A stretch of DNA of 64,000 bases from Bacillota bacterium. Lineage in GTDB: Bacteria; Bacillota; UBA4882; UBA10575. Shown in pieces: positions 42,178-51,279 of this stretch. The notes under the pieces were generated by a model. The model did not search any database, was not told where the DNA came from, and saw only the letters and a list, made by a program, of their open reading frames with translations. The translations under genes were made by a program, and so were the position numbers. The number at the start of each line of letters is the position of its first letter. Within the stretch, counting starts at the first letter, position 1. The stretch is taken from contig JAAYHY010000160.1 of NCBI GenBank assembly GCA_012735135.1, forward strand, positions 1 to 64,000, written 5' to 3'.

Positions 42178-42738
42178 CTATTCGCAGCTTTTTAATACAA
42201 TCGCGATCTCTTCCCTTATTTCATCCTCAGCTAGATAGCGGTTTTTCACAATAATGTTTTGAATCATCGTTTCTAACAAATGCACCAGTGTTCTCACGAC
42301 CGCTGTCTTATTTTCAACATTCTTTAGGCAGGGATTGAGAATCTGAGAGTGCCTGGGCAGTATACTTTTTTCCCACTCATCCATCAGGCTCATCAGTTCC
42401 TCGTCACCATCGAAGGAAAGATAAACCTTGATGCCAAGCCGGTAAACTTGTTTATCGTACTTGCTCAAGAAGTTCAAACCGTATATAAACTTGGTATAAA
42501 AATCAACGACATTCTCTATTTTCAAGCGCGATGCCTGTTTCTTGATCAGATTAAAAAAGTCATTTTTAATAATTTCATCAAATAACTCTTTTTTATTCTG
42601 GTAGTAATAATAGATCATCGGCAGTGAGCAGTTTACATCTTTGGCAATATTCCGGATGGTTGTTCCGTGATAACCGTTAGCGTTAAAATGCTCAACCGCC
42701 ACTTCTTTAATGCGTGCTTTTAACTCCGTAGCTGTCAT
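42178..42738 (-). CDS. TetR-family regulator
   Basis: KEVAVEHFNANGYHGTTIRNIAKDVNCSLPMIYYYYQNKKELF. Confidence 0.95.
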   Translation of the reverse strand: MTATELKARIKEVAVEHFNANGYHGTTIRNIAKDVNCSLPMIYYYYQNKKELFDEIIKNDFFNLIKKQASRLKIENVVDFYTKFIYGLNFLSKYDKQVYRLGIKVYLSFDGDEELMSLMDEWEKSILPRHSQILNPCLKNVENKTAVVRTLVHLLETMIQNIIVKNRYLAEDEIREEIAIVLKSCE

Positions 42739-42813
42739 AATGCCAGCTCCTTATTTTAACGTTCGTTAGAATTATAGCATATTAAATTTGGTTTTGTCAA
42801 CAGTCCTGCGCGA

Positions 42814-43110
42814 AATTAATGTACTCATAGGTAAGCTAGAAACAGCGATCAATGTTCCAAGGAAGAACTCGTGGCCGAAAGTTTCAATTCCTCATAGGTA
42901 AGCTAGAAACAAAATCAAAACGCCCCATTCGCCTTTTTCGTTTTGGGGTTTCAATTCCTCATAGGTAAGCTAGAAACTATCCAACAATATATTGTTGAAG
43001 AAACAATTGACAAGTTTCAATTCCTCATAGGTAAGCTAGAAACGTGTTCAGTGTCTTTTAATCCTTTTTCTTGGAAAGGGGTTTCAATTCCTCATAGGTA
43101 AGCTAGAAAC
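42814..43110 (-). CRISPR. CRISPR array, 4 intact repeats plus 1 degenerate terminal repeat, 4 spacers
   Basis: 30-nt repeat GTTTCAATTCCTCATAGGTAAGCTAGAAAC at 42881-42910, 42948-42977, 43014-43043, 43081-43110; degenerate 42814-42843; spacers 36-37 nt. Degenerate repeat on the left and GAAAC-ending complement (GTTTCTAGCTTACCTATGAGGAATTGAAAC) suggest minus-strand transcription. Confidence 0.97.
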
Positions 43111-43218
43111 CGTTTGAACTGCAGTTTTATAGTCCGGGATTTTCAACTTAAACTCTTTCTTCCCGAACTGTCCTTGAAAAAAAACCTGGTAATTTAATAT
43201 TATCATGACTTTGCCAAT

Positions 43219-43262
43219 GTTGTCGACCCCCCGGGTTTTTTACGCTACCGGGGGTCGACAAC
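43219..43262. repeat. Inverted repeat in the presumed CRISPR leader
   Basis: gttgtcgaccccc ... gggggtcgacaac, perfect 13-bp arms. Confidence 0.85.
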
Positions 43263-43270
43263 AGTATATT

Positions 43271-43420
43271 TCAGTGAATCGTCTTTTTACTATTAGTCAA
43301 CTGAAACATTCTAACTTCTCCGTTATGGTTGGGCTCGCCTCCTGTGGCCTCCCCCACAAAAAGGGCCATGCTTTCCTTTTTGAAGTGGATCGCGTTTAAG
43401 ATAGCGGAAGAATAGCGGTG
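43271..43420 (-). pseudogene. S41-peptidase-like C-terminal remnant
   Basis: ILNAIHFKKESMALFVGEATGGEPNHNGEVRMFQLTNSK resembles S41-family GEPTGGxPNxYGEVxxFxLPNS. Confidence 0.45.
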
Positions 43421-43599
43421 AACTCGTCCAAACTCCGGTCTAAATCTTGCGCAAGATAGACCAGATAACCCCACTTTTTTTGAAAGTCATGATCAGTATA
43501 AGGAACTTGCCAAAACCAATCGCCAGATGCTCCAATTTATCATTGAACAGAAGGATAAGATAAATCATCTCCTTTGACCAACGCCGTGATCTGGGTTGG

Positions 43600-43792
43600 A
43601 TTCCGCTCATTAAAAGCATTGCGATGGCCTTGAGCAGCGTAGCAGCGTGATCTTTTCCCCTAGTAAGATAAAGGCCAAAACCATGGTCAAGACTGTGTTT
43701 ATTTTGTCAATCAGTGTTACCTTGTTCACATCCCCAATTTTGGAGGGCTTTGAAATAGCAAAGCCAGGAAGCGCCCATCACAATTTACCGTA
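43600..43792 (-). pseudogene. Remnant of an EamA-type transporter gene
   Basis: Nucleotide similarity to 48065-48230 within the intact EamA gene (for example aaggccaaaaccatggt..., gttaccttgttcac..., gctttgaaatagcaaagcca). Confidence 0.8.
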
Positions 43793-44034
43793 TCTGCCAT
43801 TATTTGGTGTTTGACTTGGCCTGCTCAGGCTGGTTAAATTGAGATCACAAGGAAAAAAAGAACTCAGGTAAATGGCCGTTTCAAAAGGCATGGAAGCCAA
43901 TCTTCCCGAACAGTTCCAACCGAAATCCACAGCAAAAGAGGGGAAAAATCATCGCGAGAACGACAACGCACGATCGGCCTTACGTTAAGGTCAAGACCAA
44001 ATTTCTGCTCAGCCATCTCATCGCCCTGTCCTGG

Positions 44035-45273
44035 TTGCTTTTTTCGATTAGCTTATCGGTTCATTGGATTAATTATTTAGGAGGTATTGTTACTAAACCA
44101 ATCGCGATCTTGATTATCACGGGAATAGCTTATATCCCCGGATATGTGAATGCCTTCATCATTTCCAGCTTGTTAATGGATCGGCAACCAAGTTTTGTGA
44201 CCACCAATCCGCAAGATCGGGTCACCCTCATTATCGCCTGCCGGAACGAGGAAGCGGCAATCGGCAATACTCTGAAGTATATTGCCCGGCAAGATTATCA
44301 AGGGAAAATCCGGACGGTCATCGTCGATAACGGCTCAACCGATCAAACCGCAGAAATTGCCAGGAAAACAGGGGAAGAATTCAACCTTGATCTGCTTCTT
44401 CTCCGCGAGGAAAACCCCGGAAAATTCTATGCCCTTAATAAAGCCCTCGCTTATGTGGATACCGAATACGTATTGACACTCGATGCAGACACCCTTCTAC
44501 ATAAATCGGCCATCCGCTATATCGTTTCCCGGATAAAAACTGCCCCTCCGGAGGTCTGTGCCGTCGCCGGCTCCGTTCTCGTCCGGAACAGCAGAGCTAA
44601 TTTCATAACCAAACTCCAGGAATGGGATTACTTTTTAGGCATTGCCAGTATCAAGCGGATGCAAGGTCTTTATCAAGGAACCCTGGTGGCCCAAGGCGCC
44701 TTTTCACTATATAAAACAAAAGCTTTATTAGGGGTAAAAGGCTGGCCGGATGCGATCGGTGAGGATATCGTCCTCACCTGGGACTTTTTAAGCAAAAATT
44801 GGCTGGTCTATTATGAACCCCTGGCGGTAGCCTTTACTGATACCCCGACGACCATTAAACACCTAGCCCGGCAAAGAAGTCGCTGGGCCCGCGGGATGAT
44901 TGAAGCGTTAAAAAAGATTAAACCCTGGGAACATCCGGTTTTATACGTTAAATACCTTACCGGTATTAATCTCATCATGCCTTATCTTGATCTGACCTAC
45001 ACATTAGTCTTGATTCCGGGATTGATCCTCGCCTGCTTTGGGTTTTATTGGATTGCCGGTCCGGCGACCTTAATGGTGCTACCTCTAGCCTTAATCCAAA
45101 ATTATATCCTGTACCGGTATCAACGTTATGTCTTTGAAGTTTTAGATTTACAGATTAGGCGAAATCGATTGGGATATATCGCTTATGTTTTTATCTATCA
45201 ATTACTCATGAGTCCCATGTCTCTTTATGGATACATGCAGAAAGCATTATTGGTAAAACGGACCTGGAAATGA
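44035..45273 (+). CDS. Family 2 glycosyltransferase (membrane, polysaccharide synthase-like); true start may be upstream
   Basis: VTLIIACRNEEAAIGNTLKYIARQDY...LDADTLLH...GEDIVLTWDFL...QRSRWARG. Confidence 0.93.
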   Translation: MLFSISLSVHWINYLGGIVTKPIAILIITGIAYIPGYVNAFIISSLLMDRQPSFVTTNPQDRVTLIIACRNEEAAIGNTLKYIARQDYQGKIRTVIVDNGSTDQTAEIARKTGEEFNLDLLLLREENPGKFYALNKALAYVDTEYVLTLDADTLLHKSAIRYIVSRIKTAPPEVCAVAGSVLVRNSRANFITKLQEWDYFLGIASIKRMQGLYQGTLVAQGAFSLYKTKALLGVKGWPDAIGEDIVLTWDFLSKNWLVYYEPLAVAFTDTPTTIKHLARQRSRWARGMIEALKKIKPWEHPVLYVKYLTGINLIMPYLDLTYTLVLIPGLILACFGFYWIAGPATLMVLPLALIQNYILYRYQRYVFEVLDLQIRRNRLGYIAYVFIYQLLMSPMSLYGYMQKALLVKRTWK

Positions 45274-45425
45274 AAACTCGGCGGAACTTTTTCTGGGTGT
45301 CTTTATCAAAATAGTTCCCATAAAACATGGACAGATCCTCCCGGATACGATAATTTATATTTATAGGATGTAATGAATGACAAAGCAGGCCGCTGCTTCG
45401 TTGTGCCAGGGAGGGAGGATTCGCC

Positions 45426-47570
45426 ATGTCAATAAGGATTTTAGTTGCTGACGACTCGGTATCGGACAGATTGATCGTCAAAAATGCATTAAGCGATTAC
45501 TGCGTCTTGACGGCCGGCGACGGTCTGGAAGCTATGCGTGTGCTTAAAGAGGATGAGGGGATTAACTTGCTCATTCTTGATCTTGATGTGCCTAATATGA
45601 ACGGGTTCCAGGTTCTTGAAGTCCTCAAAAAGGACGAGCGCTTTAGGGAGTTGCGCACCATAATCTTGACCGATAATGAGGAATTGGACAATGAAATCAA
45701 GGGCTTAAAACTTGGCGCCGTCGACTATATCCGAAAACCAATTCACATGGCCTCTTTGAAAGCCAGGATCGATCTTCACGTGGCGCTTCTCCGCGCTCAG
45801 CAAGCGCTGGAGCGGGAACATAAAGCGATTGAAAAAGCTTTGCACGAAAGCGAGCGCAGTAAATCCGTTTTTCTTTCCCACCTTCCAGGACTTGCCTACA
45901 GGTGCAAATACGATCCTGACTGGACAATGCAGTATGTCTCCGAAGGCTGCTTTAACCTCACCGGTTATCCCCCGGAGAGCCTGCTCTATAACAGAGATTT
46001 GTCTTATAATGACCTCATCTCCCCCGAATACCGCGAAGCTTTATGGAATGAATGGAAACGAATTTTACCCGCTAAGCAGCCGTTTAAATATGAGTATGAG
46101 ATCATCACCGCCACCGGCGAGCGGAAATGGGTTTTGGAACTGGGCCAAGGGATCTACAACAAACAAGGAGAAATTGAAGCGCTGGAAGGGATCATTCTTG
46201 ATATATCAGATCGAAAAGCAATTGAAAACGCCCTAAAATTTAACAATGAGCACGACCGATGGACCGGGTTGTATAACCGCGACTATTTGGTGTCATTGCT
46301 TGAAAAGGAGATTAAAATAAGGAAAAATTCTAGAAAAGCACTCTTTGGTATTAACTTAAATATGGTCCAGTTTGTAACGGCCAATTATGGGTTCCAGTAT
46401 GCTCAAAATCTGATCAAAAAAGCCGCCGAGGCCCTTAGGCAGCATTGCGCCGATAACCGGCTTTTGTTCCATGCGCGGGAAAACCGCTTTGTTTTCTATC
46501 TCTTTGACTACAAAGACAAAAACGAGCTTGTTGCTTTCAGCAATCTCCTCGTCAAAACCTTAGAATCCTTATTTGTGACAGACCGGATCGGGGGCGGAAT
46601 TGGGATTGTCGAAATCGGACAGGATGAAAATGAAGGGGATATTGATTTACTGCTGAGAAGGCTTTTAATTGCTTCAGAAAGGTCGGTCAGCTCGTTTGGA
46701 AAGGACTTTGACATCTGTTTTTACGACCAAAAACTGGAAGCCTTGGTTAACCGCGAAATAGAGATTGTGGAGGCGCTCCACGCTATTGCCGCGGATGAAC
46801 AGACCAATGATCATCTGTTTTTGCAGTATCAGCCGATTCTGAATTTAAAAACCGGTTTAATCTGCAGCTTTGAAGCTTTGGCCAGATTAAGGACGGAAAA
46901 GCTTGGTCTGGTGTCCCCGGCTGAATTCATTCCGATCGCAGAGAAAACAAAGCTCATTCTGGCGATTGGCGAAAAAGTGATAACCAAAGCCTTCCGTTTT
47001 TTAAACACGCTGAAGAAGAATGGTTATGATCAAATCGGCGTATCAATCAACATCTCTGTTATTCAGCTATTGAACCCGGCCTTTGTCAGCCGGCTGTTGG
47101 AATTAATTAAGGAGATGCAGGTTAACCCGGAGAATATCGGCATTGAGATTACGGAGTCGGTCTTTACTTCCGATTTTGAAAAAATCAACAATGTTATTGC
47201 GAAACTGAGGGCCGCGGGGCTCCACGTGGCGATCGATGACTTCGGGACCGGCTATTCTTCCCTGGCCAGAGAAAAAGAGTTGGCCGTTGATTGTATGAAA
47301 ATTGACAAACATTTTATCGATGAACTGTTATCTACGGAACTGAGCAAAGCAATAACAAGTGATATTATTTCCATCTCCCATAAATTGGGGCATTGTACGG
47401 TTGCCGAAGGAGTTGAGCACGAAATCCAGCTACAGTACTTAAAAGAACACGGTTGTGATCAAATACAGGGTTATCTGATCAGCAAGCCGCTTGACGAGGA
47501 AAAGGCGATTGATTTTTTGAAAAGAACGACTCAATACGGGGGACAGGTCCAGGACCTTGGTTTACTCTGA
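45426..47570 (+). CDS. Response regulator with PAS, GGDEF-like and EAL domains
   Basis: REC LVADDSVSDRLIVKNAL; PAS; degenerate GGDEF (HARENRFVFYL); EAL-like FEALARLRTEKLG and DDFGTGYSSL. Confidence 0.93.
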   Translation: MSIRILVADDSVSDRLIVKNALSDYCVLTAGDGLEAMRVLKEDEGINLLILDLDVPNMNGFQVLEVLKKDERFRELRTIILTDNEELDNEIKGLKLGAVDYIRKPIHMASLKARIDLHVALLRAQQALEREHKAIEKALHESERSKSVFLSHLPGLAYRCKYDPDWTMQYVSEGCFNLTGYPPESLLYNRDLSYNDLISPEYREALWNEWKRILPAKQPFKYEYEIITATGERKWVLELGQGIYNKQGEIEALEGIILDISDRKAIENALKFNNEHDRWTGLYNRDYLVSLLEKEIKIRKNSRKALFGINLNMVQFVTANYGFQYAQNLIKKAAEALRQHCADNRLLFHARENRFVFYLFDYKDKNELVAFSNLLVKTLESLFVTDRIGGGIGIVEIGQDENEGDIDLLLRRLLIASERSVSSFGKDFDICFYDQKLEALVNREIEIVEALHAIAADEQTNDHLFLQYQPILNLKTGLICSFEALARLRTEKLGLVSPAEFIPIAEKTKLILAIGEKVITKAFRFLNTLKKNGYDQIGVSINISVIQLLNPAFVSRLLELIKEMQVNPENIGIEITESVFTSDFEKINNVIAKLRAAGLHVAIDDFGTGYSSLAREKELAVDCMKIDKHFIDELLSTELSKAITSDIISISHKLGHCTVAEGVEHEIQLQYLKEHGCDQIQGYLISKPLDEEKAIDFLKRTTQYGGQVQDLGLL

Positions 47571-47575
47571 ATCCT

Positions 47576-48451
47576 TTAGAGTAACAATGACAACGTCCCG
47601 GCGACAATCAGGGCCAAGCCAGCCGTGGCTTTCAGGGTCAGTTTCTCTTTGAGGATAAAATAGGAAAAGGCGACCGTAAAGAGGATACTCAGCTTATCGA
47701 TGGGCACAACAACACTGGCTGGTCCAGTCTGGAGGGCCCGGTAATAACATAACCAGGAGCCGCCCGTGGCGAAGCCGGAGAGAATTAGAAAGACCCAGCT
47801 TCTGGGGTCAATCTCCTTAATCGTTTTTTGCTTCTTCGTCACAAACACAAGCAGCCAGGCCATGATCAAAACGACGACCGTCCGGATGGCCGTCCCCAGG
47901 TTGGATTCAATCCCCTCGATCCCCACTTTACCGAGGATAGCGGTGAGGCTCGCAAAAATGGCGGCGCCAAAAGCATAGGCCAGCCATAAGTTGCTTTTTG
48001 GGCCGGCACTGGCTTCCGCGCCGATTGTCTCTTTTTTCTTGTGAACCATAAGATAGGTCCCGCTTCCGATCAAGATCACCGCCATGGCCTTGAGCAATGT
48101 GATCTTTTCCCCCAGGATGATGAAGGCCAAAACCATGGTTAAGACCGTGCTTGATTTGTCAATCGGTGTTACCTTGTTCACCTCGCCGATTTGCAGGGCT
48201 TTGAAATAGCAAAGCCAAGAAGCGCCCGTCGCCAAACCGGATAAGATGAGAAACAATAAAGTCCTGCCGCTAACATCGGCAATGGTCTGCTGGGAACCGA
48301 CGATGAACACCATCAGCCAGGAAAAGAAGAGGACGACGACGGTCCTGATGGCCGTCGCCACATTGGAATCGGTGTTTTTAATGCCAATTTTGGAGAGAAT
48401 AGCCGTCAGTCCCGCAAAGACCGCCGACCCGAAGGCAAACAAAATCCACAT
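47576..48451 (-). CDS. EamA/DMT-family transporter
   Basis: Two tandem EamA repeats (SWLCYFKALQIGEVNKVTPIDK; SWLCYYRALQTGPASVVVPIDK). Confidence 0.95.
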   Translation of the reverse strand: MWILFAFGSAVFAGLTAILSKIGIKNTDSNVATAIRTVVVLFFSWLMVFIVGSQQTIADVSGRTLLFLILSGLATGASWLCYFKALQIGEVNKVTPIDKSSTVLTMVLAFIILGEKITLLKAMAVILIGSGTYLMVHKKKETIGAEASAGPKSNLWLAYAFGAAIFASLTAILGKVGIEGIESNLGTAIRTVVVLIMAWLLVFVTKKQKTIKEIDPRSWVFLILSGFATGGSWLCYYRALQTGPASVVVPIDKLSILFTVAFSYFILKEKLTLKATAGLALIVAGTLSLLL

Positions 48452-48502
48452 TAGCGAATTCTCCTTCCATTTTTCGTTGATATTCTTGGCGATTACCGTT
48501 GG

Positions 48503-49567
48503 CTAACTATGTTTTCCCTTGGCCCTCTTATCTTTATACATGTTGTTATCCGCCATATCAATTGTCTCCCAGGCGGTTTTACCGGCCTCAAATTGAGAAT
48601 ATCCTACTGCAACCCCGGGAAAATCCGGATCCTCCATTTGCCTGTTCCTGATTAAGGAAACCAGTTTATCGGTATAGTCCATACTGTCATTGACTTTCTT
48701 CATTAAAATTACGCTGAATTCGTCGCCCCCAAAGCGAAAGATCTGCGCGTTAAGAGAAAATACCTTTTCCAATATTTCCCCAATTTCTTTCAAATAGTAA
48801 TCACCAAAAGTATGGCCTTTCGCATCATTGATGTCTTTGAAATTATTGACATCAAGCATAAAAAGAACGGTTGACCATTTTGGAGATAACTTCAAATGCT
48901 CAATTTCTTTGTTAAACGCCGTCCTGTTTAATAGACCCGTCAGCCCATCCATCAAACTGCTCATTTCACAGGAGAGCGCGTAATATAAAACCAGATAAAA
49001 TGCGGTCGTTATCCAGGTTGTATGATATTGAGGGAAAAAAACCTGAATCATGATACCGATAAACAAAAAAATACCACTTTCGATAATCCTTTTATTAAAA
49101 TACGCCGGATAGTTCCGGGAGGAAAATAATTTTTTGACCAGTGAAAATATGACAGAATAAAGAAAGGCAATTAAATAAATGATAAAGAATCTGCCCCGGT
49201 GATAAGAACTGTCCTCTCCCACAAAGAAAATCCATCCGTAATAAGGGGAGGCTAATGTCAGCACTAAATTGATCATCGGTGGCAGATAATATAAAATCCT
49301 CTTTTTCGAATTGCTGATATTTGACTCCACCAGAAAAACAAAGGGGGTTAACGAAAATCCAAGCGTATTAAAGAAAATGGCCAGCCACCTGTTCTCCGGA
49401 ACAGTATTCTCCGTTAAGAGGCAACCCAGTTCCGCTCCAGTAATGAGCATGGTCAGTAAGACACAATAGATCAAACGTTTCTTTTTTCTTTTTTCGATAA
49501 TAATATCGGATAAGATCCATTTCAATAGTATCGCTAAGATTGCAATGGTTATTAGGTTAATTATCAT
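48503..49567 (-). CDS. Membrane-anchored diguanylate cyclase
   Basis: N-terminal TM segments; DGLTGLLNRTAFNKEI...FRFGGDEFSVIL. Confidence 0.95.
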   Translation of the reverse strand: MIINLITIAILAILLKWILSDIIIEKRKKKRLIYCVLLTMLITGAELGCLLTENTVPENRWLAIFFNTLGFSLTPFVFLVESNISNSKKRILYYLPPMINLVLTLASPYYGWIFFVGEDSSYHRGRFFIIYLIAFLYSVIFSLVKKLFSSRNYPAYFNKRIIESGIFLFIGIMIQVFFPQYHTTWITTAFYLVLYYALSCEMSSLMDGLTGLLNRTAFNKEIEHLKLSPKWSTVLFMLDVNNFKDINDAKGHTFGDYYLKEIGEILEKVFSLNAQIFRFGGDEFSVILMKKVNDSMDYTDKLVSLIRNRQMEDPDFPGVAVGYSQFEAGKTAWETIDMADNNMYKDKRAKGKHS

Positions 49568-49762
49568 CTGTCTATTCCTTGATCTTATTTGAGTAATTTA
49601 CAGCTAGTCCATTTCCTCCGGTTCCCTTTGATCATAGTTAGATTGAAGGCTTTCCGCAAATCTTCCCCCACTTTTTGAACACTATTTTAGCATAACCCTT
49701 TAAGGCCGTCATTGTTTTCCTAATAAATTCTATAAATTCGCGGAAAATCACCCATAAGTTTT

Positions 49763-49808
49763 AGGGACCAAATCTCTGAAGTAAGCCAAACATATAAAGG
49801 GGCGCCAT
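49763..49808 (-). pseudogene. Truncated second padR copy (15 codons)
   Basis: MAPLYMFGLLQRFGP* versus MVPLYILGILQRFGPQHGY of the intact PadR. Confidence 0.7.
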
Positions 49809-49833
49809 AAAATTCTCCTTATATAAAACAAAT

Positions 49834-49871
49834 TAGTCAGTACTGACTATAATCATACTCAGTACTAACTA
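49834..49871. promoter_or_regulatory. Copy of the PadR operator upstream of the truncated padR
   Basis: TAGTCAGTACTGACTA then CTCAGTACTAACTA, same layout as 40422-40459. Confidence 0.65.
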
Positions 49872-49913
49872 ATTATCAAAATAAGATTCAGACCCCACAT
49901 TGACCAAGAAACT

Positions 49914-51146
49914 TCAGCGTTTGATCAACAAAACCGACAAGTCATTAACGTTAGTACCGGTGGGCCCGGTGAAGATCAGTCCATCCACAACCTGTAAAGC
50001 ATGGTAAGCATCGTTGTTCTCCAGAACCGCAAAGATATTGATCCCTTTGGCGCTCAGTTGCTGTTTGGTCGTATTATCCACATAGCCCCCGGCGGCATCG
50101 GTAGGCCCGTCGGTCCCATCGGAACCAACGGAAAAGACCGCCACATTCTCCAGGGTTGAGATTCCTTCAGCCGCCGCCAAGGCCAATTCCTGATTCCTTC
50201 CGCCCTTGCCTTTACCTTTCAAGTGGACGACGGTTTCGCCGCCCGCAATAAAAGCCAAGGACTGATCGGTGTCGTGGTGGTACTGGGCAATTGACGCCAA
50301 AAAGCTCCCGGCCTCCCTGGCCTGACAGCTGAGACTGGCGGTGAGAATCGTGGGCTTATAGCCCAATTCCCGGCAGGTTTTTTCCGCCGCGATACAAAGC
50401 TGGCGCACGCTCCCCGTAACCTTGGTGGTCACGTTTCCCAAGGCAGCAGGGGGTTCGATGCGTAGCAGCCTATCTACTTCTTCGGGGATAACCAACCCAT
50501 ACTTTTGGACGATCGCCAAAGCCTCCCGGCTGGTGGAGCTGTCGGGATAGGCCGGTCCGGAGGCGATCATGTCAAGGGGATCACCGATTATATCCGAAAG
50601 AACCACGGAGAACACCCGCGCGGGCTCGCATAACTTAGCAAATTTTCCGCCTTTAACGGCAGACAAACGTTTACGGATGGTGTTGATTTCCGTAATATTG
50701 GCGCCGCAGGCCAGGAGCTGTCCGGTCAGATCGCGGAGGATCTCCTCAGAGACCAATGGTTTTTCAAACAAAGCCGAGCCCCCGCCGGAGATCAAAAACA
50801 AAACCGTATCTTTGGCGGTTAAGTTCTGCACAAGCCTGATCGCCTCTTCCGTCGCGGAAAAAGAGTTGGCATCGGGGATCGGATGTCCTGCTTCAAAGAT
50901 CCGGAGGTTGGGCAGATCCCCTTGGGCGTGACCATACTTGGTAATCACCACGCCGTCACTGATTCTGTCGGTCAGGAGCTCGCAAGCCGCCCTGGCCATG
51001 GACCAGGCCGCCTTACCAATGGCGACCAGCACCAGCTTCCCCTCGGAAAAATCCTCCCCGCTCAGGGCTTTTTTAACCGCCGTATCCGGCAGGGCCGCCG
51101 TGATCGCCGCATCGATAATCTTTTGGGCGTCTGTCCGTAAACTCAA
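49914..51146 (-). CDS. Glycerate 2-kinase (GckA/MOFRL family)
   Basis: VLVAIGKAAWSMA, VLFLISGGGSALFEKP, GGETVVHLKGKGKGGRNQELALAAAEGI, SDGTDGPTDAAGG. Confidence 0.96.
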   Translation of the reverse strand: MSLRTDAQKIIDAAITAALPDTAVKKALSGEDFSEGKLVLVAIGKAAWSMARAACELLTDRISDGVVITKYGHAQGDLPNLRIFEAGHPIPDANSFSATEEAIRLVQNLTAKDTVLFLISGGGSALFEKPLVSEEILRDLTGQLLACGANITEINTIRKRLSAVKGGKFAKLCEPARVFSVVLSDIIGDPLDMIASGPAYPDSSTSREALAIVQKYGLVIPEEVDRLLRIEPPAALGNVTTKVTGSVRQLCIAAEKTCRELGYKPTILTASLSCQAREAGSFLASIAQYHHDTDQSLAFIAGGETVVHLKGKGKGGRNQELALAAAEGISTLENVAVFSVGSDGTDGPTDAAGGYVDNTTKQQLSAKGINIFAVLENNDAYHALQVVDGLIFTGPTGTNVNDLSVLLIKR

Positions 51147-51180
51147 AAGTAGATCCCTCCTTAGTCAATTGTTGAAAAGA

Positions 51181-51210
51181 GCGCCAAAGCACCGGAAGAT
51201 GCTTTGGCGC
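51181..51210 (-). terminator. Intrinsic terminator between gntP and glycerate kinase
   Basis: gcgccaaagca ccggaaga tgctttggcgc, minus-strand tail TCTTTTC. Confidence 0.65.
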
Positions 51211-51279
51211 CGGTGGTAATTGTAGCAGTGATTCGACTTACCCCGCTCTGCAAATGAAGACGGCCGGCGTGGGCGCTAG

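Noticed and set aside
43205-43399. 64-aa plus-strand ORF beside the CRISPR array
   Set aside because: Spans the inverted repeat and opposes the S41-like remnant; no recognisable protein pattern.
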